Shown piece by piece: positions 41,527 to 49,993 of a DNA stretch of 64,000 nucleotides. The notes below the pieces were generated by a model, which did not search any database, was not told where the DNA came from, and saw only the letters and a program-made list of their open reading frames with translations. The stretch lies in contig CABPZP010000002.1 of the NCBI GenBank assembly GCA_902461935.1, positions 55,446-119,445 on the forward strand, read 5' to 3'. The number at the start of each line of letters is the position of its first letter. Position 1 is the first letter of the stretch. This DNA is from Merdicola sp905200315 (GTDB lineage: Bacteria > Bacillota > Clostridia > TANB77 > CAG-508). The position numbers were made by a program, and so were the translations under genes.

Positions 41527-42063
41527 ATGTCAAGAATAGGAAATAAACCTATTACTGTACCAGATAGTGTTGAAGTTAAAATAGATGGAAACAACTTAAC
41601 AGTAAAAGGACCTAAAGGAACATTAGAAAGAGAAATTCATAAAAACATAACAGTTTCTATTGATGGTAATGTTATTACTGTAACAAGACCTAATGACGAA
41701 GCTGAAAATAAAAGTTTACATGGATTAACAAGAACATTAATTAGTAACATGATAGAAGGTGTTCTAAATGAATATAGCAAAGAATTACAAATCGTTGGTG
41801 TAGGTTATAGAGCACAAAAACAAGGAAATAAAGTTGTTCTTACTTTAGGATATTCTCATCCAGTAGAAATGGAAGAACCAGAAGGAATTACATTTGATGT
41901 TCCTAATGCAAATACAGTTATAGTAAGAGGAATCGATAAAGAAGTTGTTGGTCAAACAGCTGCTGTTGTAAGAAGCAAGAGACCACCAGAAGTATACCAT
42001 GGTAAAGGTATTAAATATGCAGATGAGCATATAAGAAGAAAAGAAGGAAAAACAGGTAAATAA
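41527..42063 (+). CDS. rplF: 50S ribosomal protein L6
   Basis: 178 aa. MSRIGNKPITVPDSVEVKIDGNNLTVKGPKGTL start and the C-terminal RPPEVYHGKGIKYADEHIRRKEGKTGK. The frame extends to a GTG at 41515, but that GTG lies inside the SD (AGAGGTG), so I start at the ATG. Confidence 0.98.
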   Translation: MSRIGNKPITVPDSVEVKIDGNNLTVKGPKGTLEREIHKNITVSIDGNVITVTRPNDEAENKSLHGLTRTLISNMIEGVLNEYSKELQIVGVGYRAQKQGNKVVLTLGYSHPVEMEEPEGITFDVPNANTVIVRGIDKEVVGQTAAVVRSKRPPEVYHGKGIKYADEHIRRKEGKTGK

Positions 42064-42114
42064 AAAATGAACTGTTAAATAAGAACAAACCTTAAAGAAA
42101 GGAGTAGTTGAACT

Positions 42115-42474
42115 ATGGTTAAAAAAACAAATAGAAAGTTTGAAAGAACTAGAAGACATATTCGTGTACGTAGAAAAATTAGTGGTACAGCAGAACGTCC
42201 AAGATTATGTGTATATAGAAGTAATACAAATATATATGCACAAGTAATTGACGATGTTGCTGGTAAAACTTTAGTTTCAGCTTCAACATTAGATAAAGAA
42301 GTTAAAACAAAGAAAGCTAATAAAGAAGCAGCAAAAGAAATTGGAAGTTTAATTGCAAAAAGAGCTAAAGATGCTAAAATATCAAATGTTGTATTTGATA
42401 GAGGTGGATATGTATACCACGGAGTTGTTAAAGAATTAGCAGAAGCTGCTAGAGAAGGCGGATTAGAATTCTAA
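42115..42474 (+). CDS. rplR: 50S ribosomal protein L18
   Basis: 119 aa. RRHIRVRRKISGTAERPRLCVYRSNTNIYAQVIDD and the C-terminal FDRGGYVYHGVVKELAEAAREGGLEF. Binds 5S rRNA with L5. SD AAAGGAG. Confidence 0.98.
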   Translation: MVKKTNRKFERTRRHIRVRRKISGTAERPRLCVYRSNTNIYAQVIDDVAGKTLVSASTLDKEVKTKKANKEAAKEIGSLIAKRAKDAKISNVVFDRGGYVYHGVVKELAEAAREGGLEF

Positions 42475-42480
42475 TTATAG

Positions 42481-42533
42481 ATTAGAAGTTAGAAGTTTGA
42501 ATTATTATATTCCAACATCTAACATCAAATCCT
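42481..42533 (+). repeat. Heptad-repeat hairpin H3 (rplR-rpsE)
   Basis: ATTAGAAGTTAGAAG left arm; right arm CCAACATCTAACATC; AT loop. Confidence 0.65.
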
Positions 42534-42581
42534 CTAAATAAAGATTATATGAGAAAATAAAAAAGAAGGAGGCAAGTCTTA

Positions 42582-43070
42582 ATGCAAGAAGAAAAAACAG
42601 AATTAAAGGAAAAAGTTGTTGCTATAAACAGAGTTGCTAAAGTTGTTAAAGGTGGTAGAACTTTTAGATTTAGTGCTTTAGTTGTTGTTGGTGACGAAAA
42701 TGGACATATTGGTGCAGGTAACGGTAAAGCATCAGAAGTTCCAGATGCGATAAAAAAAGCAATTGAAGATGCTAAAAAGAATTTAATAGAAGTTCCAATC
42801 GTTGGAAATACAATACCACATGAATTTGTTGGAAAATTTGGTAGTGCAAATGTTATGATGAAACCAGCCCCAGAAGGTTCTGGAATTATAGCAGGTGGTA
42901 GTGTAAGACCAGTAATAGAACTTGCAGGATACAAAGATATAAAAACAAAAGTTATAGGAACAAACAATCCTAGAAATGTTGTATATGCTACATTAAATGC
43001 ATTACAAAACATGAGTACAGCAGAACAAGTTGCTAAAAAAAGAGGTAAAAAAGTAGAAGAAATATTATAA
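42582..43070 (+). CDS. rpsE: 30S ribosomal protein S5
   Basis: 162 aa. KVVAINRVAKVVKGGRTFRFSALVVVGDENGHIGAGNGKASEVPDAI and GSGIIAGGSVRPVIELAGYKDIKTKVIGTNNPRNVVYATLNAL. Accuracy and helicase role at the mRNA entry. SD AAGGAGG. rpmD (L30), which normally follows, is absent. Confidence 0.98.
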   Translation: MQEEKTELKEKVVAINRVAKVVKGGRTFRFSALVVVGDENGHIGAGNGKASEVPDAIKKAIEDAKKNLIEVPIVGNTIPHEFVGKFGSANVMMKPAPEGSGIIAGGSVRPVIELAGYKDIKTKVIGTNNPRNVVYATLNALQNMSTAEQVAKKRGKKVEEIL

Positions 43071-43073
43071 TTG

Positions 43074-43141
43074 AGATTGGAAGTTGGAGGTTAGAGGTTG
43101 TAAATATTACAGTAGATTCTAACAACAAACATTCAACTTCA
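43074..43141 (+). repeat. Heptad-repeat hairpin H4 (rpsE-rplO)
   Basis: GATTGGAAGTTGGAGGTTAG left arm; TTCTAACAACAAACATTCAAC right arm. It occupies the place where rpmD would be. Confidence 0.65.
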
Positions 43142-43166
43142 ATAAACACAAGGGAGGTGTAAATAG

Positions 43167-43601
43167 ATGAACTTAACAGATTTAAAATCAGCACAAAAAA
43201 ATGTAAAAAGAACTAGAGTAGGACGTGGAATAGGTTCTGGTTTAGGAAAAACTTCTGGAAGAGGTCAAAAAGGACAAAAATCAAGATCAGGTGGTGGAGT
43301 AAGAAGAGGATTTGAAGGTGGTCAAACTCCATTATATAGAAGATTACCAAAAAGAGGATTTAAAAATATTTTTGCAAAACAATATACAGAAGTAACATTA
43401 ACAATGTTAAATAAATCAAAAGCTACAGAAGTTACAGCTGAATCTTTATTAGAAGAAGGAATAATTGGAAAAATAAATGATGGAATAGTTGTTTTAGCTA
43501 CAGGTAAATTAGAGAAAAAACTTACAGTTAAAGCAAATAGATTTACAAAAGCAGCTGCTCAAGCTATTGAAGCAGCAGGAGGAAAGATAGAGGTGATTTA
43601 G
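43167..43601 (+). CDS. rplO: 50S ribosomal protein L15
   Basis: 144 aa. MNLTDLKSAQKNVKRTRVGRGIGSGLGKTSGRGQKGQKSRSGGGVRRGFEGGQTPLYRRLPKRGF: typical glycine/arginine-rich N-terminus. SD AGGGAGGTG. Its stop directly abuts the TTG start of secY, so the two are coupled. Confidence 0.98.
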   Translation: MNLTDLKSAQKNVKRTRVGRGIGSGLGKTSGRGQKGQKSRSGGGVRRGFEGGQTPLYRRLPKRGFKNIFAKQYTEVTLTMLNKSKATEVTAESLLEEGIIGKINDGIVVLATGKLEKKLTVKANRFTKAAAQAIEAAGGKIEVI

Positions 43602-44921
43602 TTGTTTAAAACTATTAAAAATGCATGGAAGACACCTGAAGTAAGAAAAAGAATTTTATATACATTATTATTAATTGTAATTTTTAGATTTGGTTGTTAC
43701 ATAACAGCACCTGGTGTTGATGCAGTAGCTTTAGCAAAGGTTATGGGATCAAATTCAGGAATAAGTGGAATATTAGATATTATATCTGGTGGAGCTTTTT
43801 CTAAATTTACAATATTTGCAATGAGTATAAGCCCATATATTACAGCATCAATTGTTATTCAACTTTTAACAATGGTAATACCATCTTTAGAAAAATTAGC
43901 AAAAGATGGTGGAGAAGTTGGAAGACAAAAAATGAACAAATATACAAAAGTATTATCACTAGTTCTAGCTTTAATAGAAGCAACTGGATTATACTTAACC
44001 TATAAAGGACAAAATGTATTTGTTGACAATACTGCATTAACAGGAATGTTATTAATACTTTCATTAGTAACAGGTACATCAATTTTAATGTGGCTTGGAG
44101 AACAAATAACACAAAAAGGAATTGGAAATGGAATTTCAGTATTAATTTTAGTTGGTATTCTAGCTAGAGTTCCAAGTGCAATTCAAACAATTGCTAAGTT
44201 AATAGTAAATAATGGAGTTTTTAGTACAACAGGATTAATAACTGCATTAGGAATTATTATAGGTGCAATTATATTAGTTGCAGCTGTTGTATTTGTACAA
44301 AATGCAGAAAGAAGAATTCCAGTACAATATTCTAAAAAAGTTGTAGGAAGAAAAATGGTAGGCGCTCAAAATACTCATATTCCATTGAAACCTGCAATGG
44401 CAGGAGTTATGCCAATAATATTTGCAAGTAGTTTTATGACATTTCCAGCAATGATTATTCAAATGTTTAATTCTAATATTGCAACACAAACTGGTTTCTG
44501 GAATGTTGTATATAAATTTTCTTTAGCAACATCTTCATCTAGTGTTGGTATAGGATATTCAATAGTAAATGCTATAGTATATTTACTATTAATTGTAGGA
44601 TTTACATTTTTCTATACATATGCTACATTTAATCCAGCTGAAGTATCAGCTAATATTAAAAGAAATGGTGGATTTATACCAGGAATAAGAGCTGGTAAAC
44701 CAACAACAGACTACTTATCATCAGTAGTTGGTAAATTAACAATATTCGGAGGAATTTATTTAGCAATTATAGCTATACTTCCAATGTTTATGAGATTTAC
44801 AAGTTTAGATGTCACATTTGGTGGAACATCAATATTAATTGTTGTTGGGGTTGCATTGGAAACAGTTCAACAACTAGAATCACATTTAGTAATGAGACAT
44901 TACAAAGGATTCTTGGAATAA
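43602..44921 (+). CDS. secY: Preprotein translocase subunit SecY
   Basis: 439 aa, ten membrane helices. Starts at TTG (MFKTIKNAWKTPEVRKRILYTLLLI) with SD AGGTGA in the end of rplO. Plug region GGAFSKFTIFAMSISPYITASIVIQLLT; cytosolic loop RRIPVQYSKKVVGRKM; C-terminal NPAEVSANIKRNGGFIPGIRAGKPT. Forms the protein-conducting channel with SecE and SecG. Confidence 0.98.
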   Translation: MFKTIKNAWKTPEVRKRILYTLLLIVIFRFGCYITAPGVDAVALAKVMGSNSGISGILDIISGGAFSKFTIFAMSISPYITASIVIQLLTMVIPSLEKLAKDGGEVGRQKMNKYTKVLSLVLALIEATGLYLTYKGQNVFVDNTALTGMLLILSLVTGTSILMWLGEQITQKGIGNGISVLILVGILARVPSAIQTIAKLIVNNGVFSTTGLITALGIIIGAIILVAAVVFVQNAERRIPVQYSKKVVGRKMVGAQNTHIPLKPAMAGVMPIIFASSFMTFPAMIIQMFNSNIATQTGFWNVVYKFSLATSSSSVGIGYSIVNAIVYLLLIVGFTFFYTYATFNPAEVSANIKRNGGFIPGIRAGKPTTDYLSSVVGKLTIFGGIYLAIIAILPMFMRFTSLDVTFGGTSILIVVGVALETVQQLESHLVMRHYKGFLE

Positions 44922-44933
44922 AATAAATTGCAT

Positions 44934-44957
44934 TAGGGCGGATGTGTTCCGCCCAAA
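44934..44957 (+). terminator. GC-rich hairpin after secY
   Basis: GGGCGGA/TCCGCCC stem, 5-nt loop, no T tract; probably REP-derived. It could reduce read-through from secY into adk. Confidence 0.5.
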
Positions 44958-45043
44958 ATGTGTGTTTATGTTTTTTCAAAAATACATATAGAAATGTGTG
45001 TTTTTTAAAGAATATAAATAGCATAAACAAAGGAGTGAAAAAT

Positions 45044-45709
45044 TTGATAATAGTAATGTTAGGAGCACCAGGAAGTGGTAAAGGCACTGTTGCAAAATTA
45101 TTAACAGACACATTAAATATAGAACATATTTCAACAGGAGATATGTTTAGAGAGGAAATAAAGTCTGGAAGTAAATTAGGAAAAGAATTAGAAAACTATA
45201 TGTCAGATGGAAAACTTGTTCCAGATGATGTAGTTATAAAAATTTTAGATGAAAGACTATCTAGACCAACTGCCCAAAATGGTGTTGTATTAGATGGATT
45301 TCCTAGAACAAAAATTCAAGCTGAACATTTAAAACAATTATTAGAAAAAAGAAATAAAAAGGTTGATGTAGCAATACAATTAAACATTCCAGATGAAGAC
45401 ATTATATATAGAACAGTAAAAAGAAGAATATGTTCAAATAAAGACTGTGGAGCAATATACAATTTAGAATTCAACAAACCAAAACAAGATGGAATATGTG
45501 ATGTATGCGGAAGTGAATTATATAGAAGAGAAGATGACAACGAAGAAACAGTAAAAAGAAGAATTGATACATATCATAAACGTTCAGAACCAATTATAAA
45601 ATATTTCGAAGAAGAAGGAATTTTATATACAGTTGACCTAAGAGCACAAGATCAAGTTACAAAGCAAGACATTGACAAATGGCTAAAAGATATTAACGAA
45701 AAAATATGA
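45044..45709 (+). CDS. adk: Adenylate kinase
   Basis: 221 aa. P-loop GAPGSGKGT, NMP-binding STGDMFREE, DGFPRT, and a zinc-type LID (CSNKDCG...CDVCG; four cysteines) usual in Gram-positives. I start at the TTG after AAAGGAGTG (MIIVMLGAPGSGKG); the longer frame into the secY spacer lacks support. Converts ATP + AMP to 2 ADP. Confidence 0.98.
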   Translation: MIIVMLGAPGSGKGTVAKLLTDTLNIEHISTGDMFREEIKSGSKLGKELENYMSDGKLVPDDVVIKILDERLSRPTAQNGVVLDGFPRTKIQAEHLKQLLEKRNKKVDVAIQLNIPDEDIIYRTVKRRICSNKDCGAIYNLEFNKPKQDGICDVCGSELYRREDDNEETVKRRIDTYHKRSEPIIKYFEEEGILYTVDLRAQDQVTKQDIDKWLKDINEKI

Positions 45710-45742
45710 AATTAAAAAATTGACTTGAAATAAATTAATGTC

Positions 45743-45899
45743 AGACGTTGTAGGGGTCGGCGTCCTTAGGGCGACCCGAAAGATGAAATAAAAAATATTC
45801 CAAAATAATATATATATTTAAAATTTGATCTTAATTATTATTTTGTCTTTAAATAAAAATTGTCAAACGATGTAGTGGTCGACGTCTCTGTCGACCAGA
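45743..45899 (+). repeat. Two REP-like hairpins between adk and map
   Basis: 45743-45780: GTAGGGG, stem GGGTCG/CGACCC with loop change (TCCTTAGGG). 45864-45899: GTAGTGG, stem GGTCGAC/GTCGACC. Both have the CAAACG / CAGACG lead-in. Confidence 0.8.
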
Positions 45900-45942
45900 A
45901 ATATAAAAATAATTATAAATGTTTAGAAAGAAGATAATGAAA

Positions 45943-46713
45943 ATGATTTATGTGAAATCTAAAAAAGAAATAGAATTAATGGAAGAAGCTTGCCGTGTTG
46001 CTGCACTTGCACAAAAAGCAGTTGAGGCCGCTATAAAACCAGGAATATCTACATGGGAGTTAGATAAAATAGCTGAAAAAGAAATGAGGAAACACGGAGC
46101 AATACCTGCTGAAAAAGGTTATCCAAGTGGAGTAAAAGGTGTTCCAGATTTTCCAGGAAGCATATGTAGTTCTGTAAATGATGTAGTTATACATGGAATT
46201 CCAAATAAAAGAGAAATTTTAAAAGATGGAGATATTATAAGTGTTGACTTAGTAGCATACAAAGATGGATTTAATGGAGACTGTGCTAGAACATATTTAG
46301 TTGGAAATGTAGATAAAGCTACAAAAAGATTAGTAGAAATTACAAAGCAAGCTTTTTTTGAAGGAATAAAATACGCAAAAAAAGGTAATAGAATTGGAGA
46401 TATTTCTCATGCTATAGGAGAATTTGTAGAAAAAAATGGATACTCAGTTGTAAAAGAATTTCAAGGACACGGAATAGGAAGAGAAATGCACGAAGATCCA
46501 GGAATACCAAACTATGGAAAAGCAGGAAAGGGAACAAGACTTGAACCTGGTATGACACTTGCGATAGAACCTATGGTAATAGCTGGAAAAGAAGAAATTT
46601 TGGAACTCGATGATGGTTGGGGAATAATATCAGAAGATGGAACAAATGCAGCACATTACGAAAATACAATTTTAATTACAGAAAAAGACCCAAAAATCTT
46701 GACTATTCTTTAA
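45943..46713 (+). CDS. map: Type I methionine aminopeptidase
   Basis: About 256 aa. Metal ligands: D in SVDLVAYKDGF, D in GDCARTY, H in QGHGIGREMHED, E in AIEPM, E in HYENT. Removes N-terminal methionine from new proteins. Three ATGs lie within 25 nt; I choose MIYVKSKKEIELM because GAAAGAAG is about 9 nt before it, whereas the first ATG lies upstream of that SD. Confidence 0.96.
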   Translation: MIYVKSKKEIELMEEACRVAALAQKAVEAAIKPGISTWELDKIAEKEMRKHGAIPAEKGYPSGVKGVPDFPGSICSSVNDVVIHGIPNKREILKDGDIISVDLVAYKDGFNGDCARTYLVGNVDKATKRLVEITKQAFFEGIKYAKKGNRIGDISHAIGEFVEKNGYSVVKEFQGHGIGREMHEDPGIPNYGKAGKGTRLEPGMTLAIEPMVIAGKEEILELDDGWGIISEDGTNAAHYENTILITEKDPKILTIL

Positions 46714-46782
46714 TTATGGTATATACTATATAAGCTAATTGTAGATTTTTATATAAATTTACTAAAATTAGGAGGTAAAATA

Positions 46783-47001
46783 ATGTCAAAAGAGGATGTT
46801 ATCGAAGTAGAAGGTGTTGTTGTTGAAGCATTGCCTAATACAAATTTTAAAGTAGAACTTGAAAATGGGCATCAAGTACTAGCTCATATTTCAGGAAAAC
46901 TAAGGATGAATTATATAAAAATATTACCTGGAGACAAAGTAAAACTTGAACTTTCACCATATGATCTAACTAGAGGAAGAATTACTTGGAGAGGTAAATA
47001 A
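46783..47001 (+). CDS. infA: Translation initiation factor IF-1
   Basis: 72 aa. MSKEDVIEVEGVVVEALPNTNFKVELENGHQVLAHISGKLRMNYIKILPGDKVKLELSPYDLTRGRITWR: complete S1-like OB fold. Blocks the A site during initiation. SD AGGAGG. Standard position map-infA-rpmJ-rpsM. Confidence 0.99.
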   Translation: MSKEDVIEVEGVVVEALPNTNFKVELENGHQVLAHISGKLRMNYIKILPGDKVKLELSPYDLTRGRITWRGK

Positions 47002-47058
47002 AATAAAAAACAACTTAAAATATATAGCAAAATATATATTAAAATAGGAGGTGCAAAA

Positions 47059-47172
47059 ATGAAAGTAAGACCATCAGTTAAAAAAATTTGCGATAAATGC
47101 AAAGTTATTAAAAGAAAAGGTGTAATTAGAGTTATTTGTGAAAACCCTAAACACAAACAAAGACAAGGATAA
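47059..47172 (+). CDS. rpmJ: 50S ribosomal protein L36, zinc type
   Basis: 37 aa. MKVRPSVKKICDKCKVIKRKGVIRVICENPKHKQRQG with the C-x2-C...C...H zinc site. SD AGGAGGTG. Followed by a 192-nt gap with a hairpin before rpsM. Confidence 0.98.
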   Translation: MKVRPSVKKICDKCKVIKRKGVIRVICENPKHKQRQG

Positions 47173-47193
47173 TTAAATAACAAAATTGCTATT

Positions 47194-47250
47194 AACACAA
47201 ATTATGGTAGCGGCTGGAAATTCATAAGATTTCTTTATCAAATTTGTGTT
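47194..47250 (+). promoter_or_regulatory. Hairpin in the rpmJ-rpsM leader region
   Basis: AACACAAATT (47194-47203) pairs perfectly with AATTTGTGTT (47241-47250); inside, GAAAT (47217-47221) pairs with ATTTC (47229-47233). A possible regulatory structure for the alpha operon. No T tract. Confidence 0.45.
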
Positions 47251-47364
47251 TATATATATGTCTAAAAAATATAAAAATACTATTTGAGTAAAATCAAATA
47301 CATTTCAGTTTATATTTTAAGGACAAACTAAAACAAACAAATAAATTTGGAGGTGCTAAAATTT

Positions 47365-47736
47365 ATGGCTCGTATATCAGGAGTAGATTTACCTAGAGAA
47401 AAAAGAGTTGAAATTGGTTTAACATACATATATGGTATTGGTTTATCAACTTCACAAAAAATATTAAAAGAAGCTGGAATAAATCCAGATACTAGAGTAA
47501 AAGACTTAACAGAAGACCAAGAACAAGCTATTAGAAAAGCAATTGAAAAATTAGATTTAACACTTGAAGGTGATTTAAGAAGAGAAGTTGCTTTAAATAT
47601 TAAAAGACTAACAGAAATTGGTTGCTATAGAGGATTAAGACATAGAAGAGGATTACCAGTTAGAGGTCAAAGAACAAAAACTAATGCTCGTACTAGAAAA
47701 GGTCCTAGAAAAATGGTAAGCAAATCAAAAAAATAA
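47365..47736 (+). CDS. rpsM: 30S ribosomal protein S13
   Basis: 123 aa. MARISGVDLPREKRVEIGLTYIYGIGLSTSQKIL and the C-terminal YRGLRHRRGLPVRGQRTKTNARTRKGPRK. The longer frame begins upstream of the SD GGAGGTG, so the ATG at 47365 is used. Contacts the P-site tRNA. Confidence 0.98.
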   Translation: MARISGVDLPREKRVEIGLTYIYGIGLSTSQKILKEAGINPDTRVKDLTEDQEQAIRKAIEKLDLTLEGDLRREVALNIKRLTEIGCYRGLRHRRGLPVRGQRTKTNARTRKGPRKMVSKSKK

Positions 47737-47800
47737 AAATTATACGAAAGTAAAATAGAGTAGTTTTATTATAATAATGTAAGAGAGGAGTCAAACAAAG

Positions 47801-48196
47801 ATGGCTAAAAATGTAACTAAAAAACCAGTAGCTAGAAGAAATAGAAAAAACATCGAAAAAGGTGCTGCTCATATTCATTCTAGTTTTAATAATACAATCG
47901 TTACAATTTCAGATGTAAATGGTAATGTTATCTCTTGGGCAAGTGCTGGAGAACTTGGATTTAAAGGTTCTAAAAAAAGCACACCATTTGCTGCAGGAGA
48001 AGCTGCAACAACAGCTGCAAAAGCAGCAATGGAACATGGATTAAAAACAGTAGAAGTTTTTGTTAAAGGTCCAGGTTCAGGACGTGAAGCAGCAATAAGA
48101 TCACTTCAAACAACAGGTCTAGAAATAAGCAGTATTAAAGATGTAACACCAATACCGCATAATGGTTGTAGACCACCAAAAAGAAGAAGAGTTTAA
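47801..48196 (+). CDS. rpsK: 30S ribosomal protein S11
   Basis: 131 aa. KKNIEKGAAHIHSSFNNTIVTISDVNGNVISWASAGELGFKGSKKSTPFAAG and the C-terminal IPHNGCRPPKRRRV. Forms the platform near the mRNA exit. SD GAGAGGAG. Confidence 0.98.
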   Translation: MAKNVTKKPVARRNRKNIEKGAAHIHSSFNNTIVTISDVNGNVISWASAGELGFKGSKKSTPFAAGEAATTAAKAAMEHGLKTVEVFVKGPGSGREAAIRSLQTTGLEISSIKDVTPIPHNGCRPPKRRRV

Positions 48197-48224
48197 TAAA
48201 AAAGAAAATAGTATAAAAGGGTAG

Positions 48225-48312
48225 AACACTATAATACACGGTTAAGGGATATATCCTAACCGAGTGAGTAGTGACCATCATAAAAGATGTATCCCTTGTC
48301 TTTAATAAAGAA
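48225..48312 (+). promoter_or_regulatory. rpsD leader, probable S4-binding pseudoknot
   Basis: CGGTTA/TAACCG hairpin (48239-48244 with 48257-48262). Its loop-side AAGGGATA (48244-48251) is complementary to TATCCCTT (48290-48297), giving a pseudoknot 10-20 nt before the rpsD SD. S4 autoregulates through such structures in Bacillus (rpsD leader) and E. coli (alpha operon). Confidence 0.6.
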
Positions 48313-48325
48313 AGGAGAAAATAAA

Positions 48326-48952
48326 ATGGCAAGATATAAAGATGAACAATGTCGTAGATGCCGTAGAGAAGGACAAAAATTGTTCCTAAAAGGTGATAGA
48401 TGTTATTCAGATAAATGTAGTGTATCTAGAAGAAACTATGCTCCAGGAGAACATGGACAAAAAAGAACAAAACTTTCTGAATATGGTACACAGTTAAGAG
48501 AAAAACAAAAAACTAAAGCATATTATGGAGTTTCAGAAAAACAATTTAGAAAATATTTTGAAATGGCTTCTAATAAAAAAGGTATAACAGGTAATAACTT
48601 ATTACAAATATTAGAAAGCAGATTAGACAACGTAGTTTATAGATTAGGATATGGTAGCTCAAGAGCACAAGCAAGACAACTTGTAAACCATGCTCAATTT
48701 GAAGTAAATGGTAAAAGAGTAGATATACCATCTTATTTAGTAAAAGCTGGAGATGTTATCAAAGTTAGAGAATTAAAAGCAGATAATGCTACAATAAAAG
48801 CTAACGTAGAAGCAAATTCTGCAAGACCAGTACCTGCTTGGTTAGAAAGAGATTTCGAGAACTTAAGCGGTAAAGTAGTAAGATTAGCATCTAGAGAAGA
48901 TATAGATTTACCAGTAGAAGAGCATTTAATAGTAGAACTTTACTCAAAATAA
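48326..48952 (+). CDS. rpsD: 30S ribosomal protein S4
   Basis: 208 aa. MARYKDEQCRRCRREGQKLFLKGDRCYSDKCSVSRRNYAPGEHGQKR: the four-cysteine N-terminal zinc site is present. S4 RNA-binding domain LESRLDNVVYRLGYGSSRAQARQLVNHAQFEVNGKRVDIPS. The ATG after AAAGGAG is chosen; the longer frame enters the leader pseudoknot. Likely autoregulated through that leader. Confidence 0.98.
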   Translation: MARYKDEQCRRCRREGQKLFLKGDRCYSDKCSVSRRNYAPGEHGQKRTKLSEYGTQLREKQKTKAYYGVSEKQFRKYFEMASNKKGITGNNLLQILESRLDNVVYRLGYGSSRAQARQLVNHAQFEVNGKRVDIPSYLVKAGDVIKVRELKADNATIKANVEANSARPVPAWLERDFENLSGKVVRLASREDIDLPVEEHLIVELYSK

Positions 48953-49020
48953 TAAAGTGTAAGAGTATAAAATTATTAAAAAGGTTGCTATGCAAGTGCA
49001 ACTCTATTAGGAGGTAAGAG

Positions 49021-49968
49021 ATGATAGAATTTGAAAGACCCAACATAGAATGCTTAGAAATAGACGAAGCAAAAAATTATGCAAAATTTGTATGCGAACC
49101 ATTAGAAAGAGGATATGGAGTTACAATAGGAAATTCTTTAAGAAGAATACTTTTGTCTTCATTACCTGGTTCAGCAATTACAAGCATAAAGGTTGATGGG
49201 GTACTACACGAATTTTCTACAATACCAAATGTTGTAGAAGACGTTCCAGAACTTATTGTTAATTTAAAAGCTGTACGTTTAAAAATGGACGGTGTAGAAG
49301 AAAAAATAATAAGAATAGATGCAAATGAAGAAGGAGAAGTAACTGCAGCAGATATAATAACAGATGGTACTGTTGAAGTTTTAAATCCAGATTTACATAT
49401 AGCAACAGTTTCTAAAGGTGGAAGTCTAAAAATAGAAATGACTGTTAATAAAGGTAGAGGATATAATTCAGCAGAAAAAAATAAAAAAGAAAATGACGAT
49501 ATATCTGTTTTACCTATAGACTCTATATTTACACCAGTAAAAAAAGTTAATTATGCTGTTGAAAATACAAGAGTTGGACAAATGGTAGATTATGATAAAT
49601 TAGTTATTGAAGTATGGACAGATGGAAGTTTAAAACCATATGAAGCATTAAGTTTAGCTGCAAAAGTTATGACAGGGCATTTAGAATTATTTATAGATCT
49701 ATCAGAAGCTACAAAACATACTCAAGTAATGATAGAAAAAGAAGAAAATAAAAAAGAAAAAGTACTAGAAATGTCAATAGAAGACTTAGAATTATCTGTA
49801 AGATCATTCAATTGCTTGAAGAGAGCAGGAATTGCTACAGTTGAAGATCTAGTTAATAAATCAGAAACAGATATGATGAAAGTAAGAAATCTAGGAAAAA
49901 AATCTTTAGATGAAGTAACAAATAAATTACGTTCATTAGGATTTGACTTTGCTAGTGAAGAAGAATAA
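49021..49968 (+). CDS. rpoA: RNA polymerase alpha subunit
   Basis: 315 aa. N-terminal assembly domain (ERGYGVTIGNSLRRILLSSLPGSAI), linker, and C-terminal domain from about residue 245 (DLELSVRSFNCLKRAGIATVEDLVNKSETDMMKVRNLGKKSLDEV) that binds UP elements and activators. That last part is the best in-window match for the tail of the 924-1586 protein. SD TAGGAGGT directly before the ATG. Confidence 0.99.
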   Translation: MIEFERPNIECLEIDEAKNYAKFVCEPLERGYGVTIGNSLRRILLSSLPGSAITSIKVDGVLHEFSTIPNVVEDVPELIVNLKAVRLKMDGVEEKIIRIDANEEGEVTAADIITDGTVEVLNPDLHIATVSKGGSLKIEMTVNKGRGYNSAEKNKKENDDISVLPIDSIFTPVKKVNYAVENTRVGQMVDYDKLVIEVWTDGSLKPYEALSLAAKVMTGHLELFIDLSEATKHTQVMIEKEENKKEKVLEMSIEDLELSVRSFNCLKRAGIATVEDLVNKSETDMMKVRNLGKKSLDEVTNKLRSLGFDFASEEE

Positions 49969-49993
49969 AAAATATTAGAAAGGTGTGAATAAG

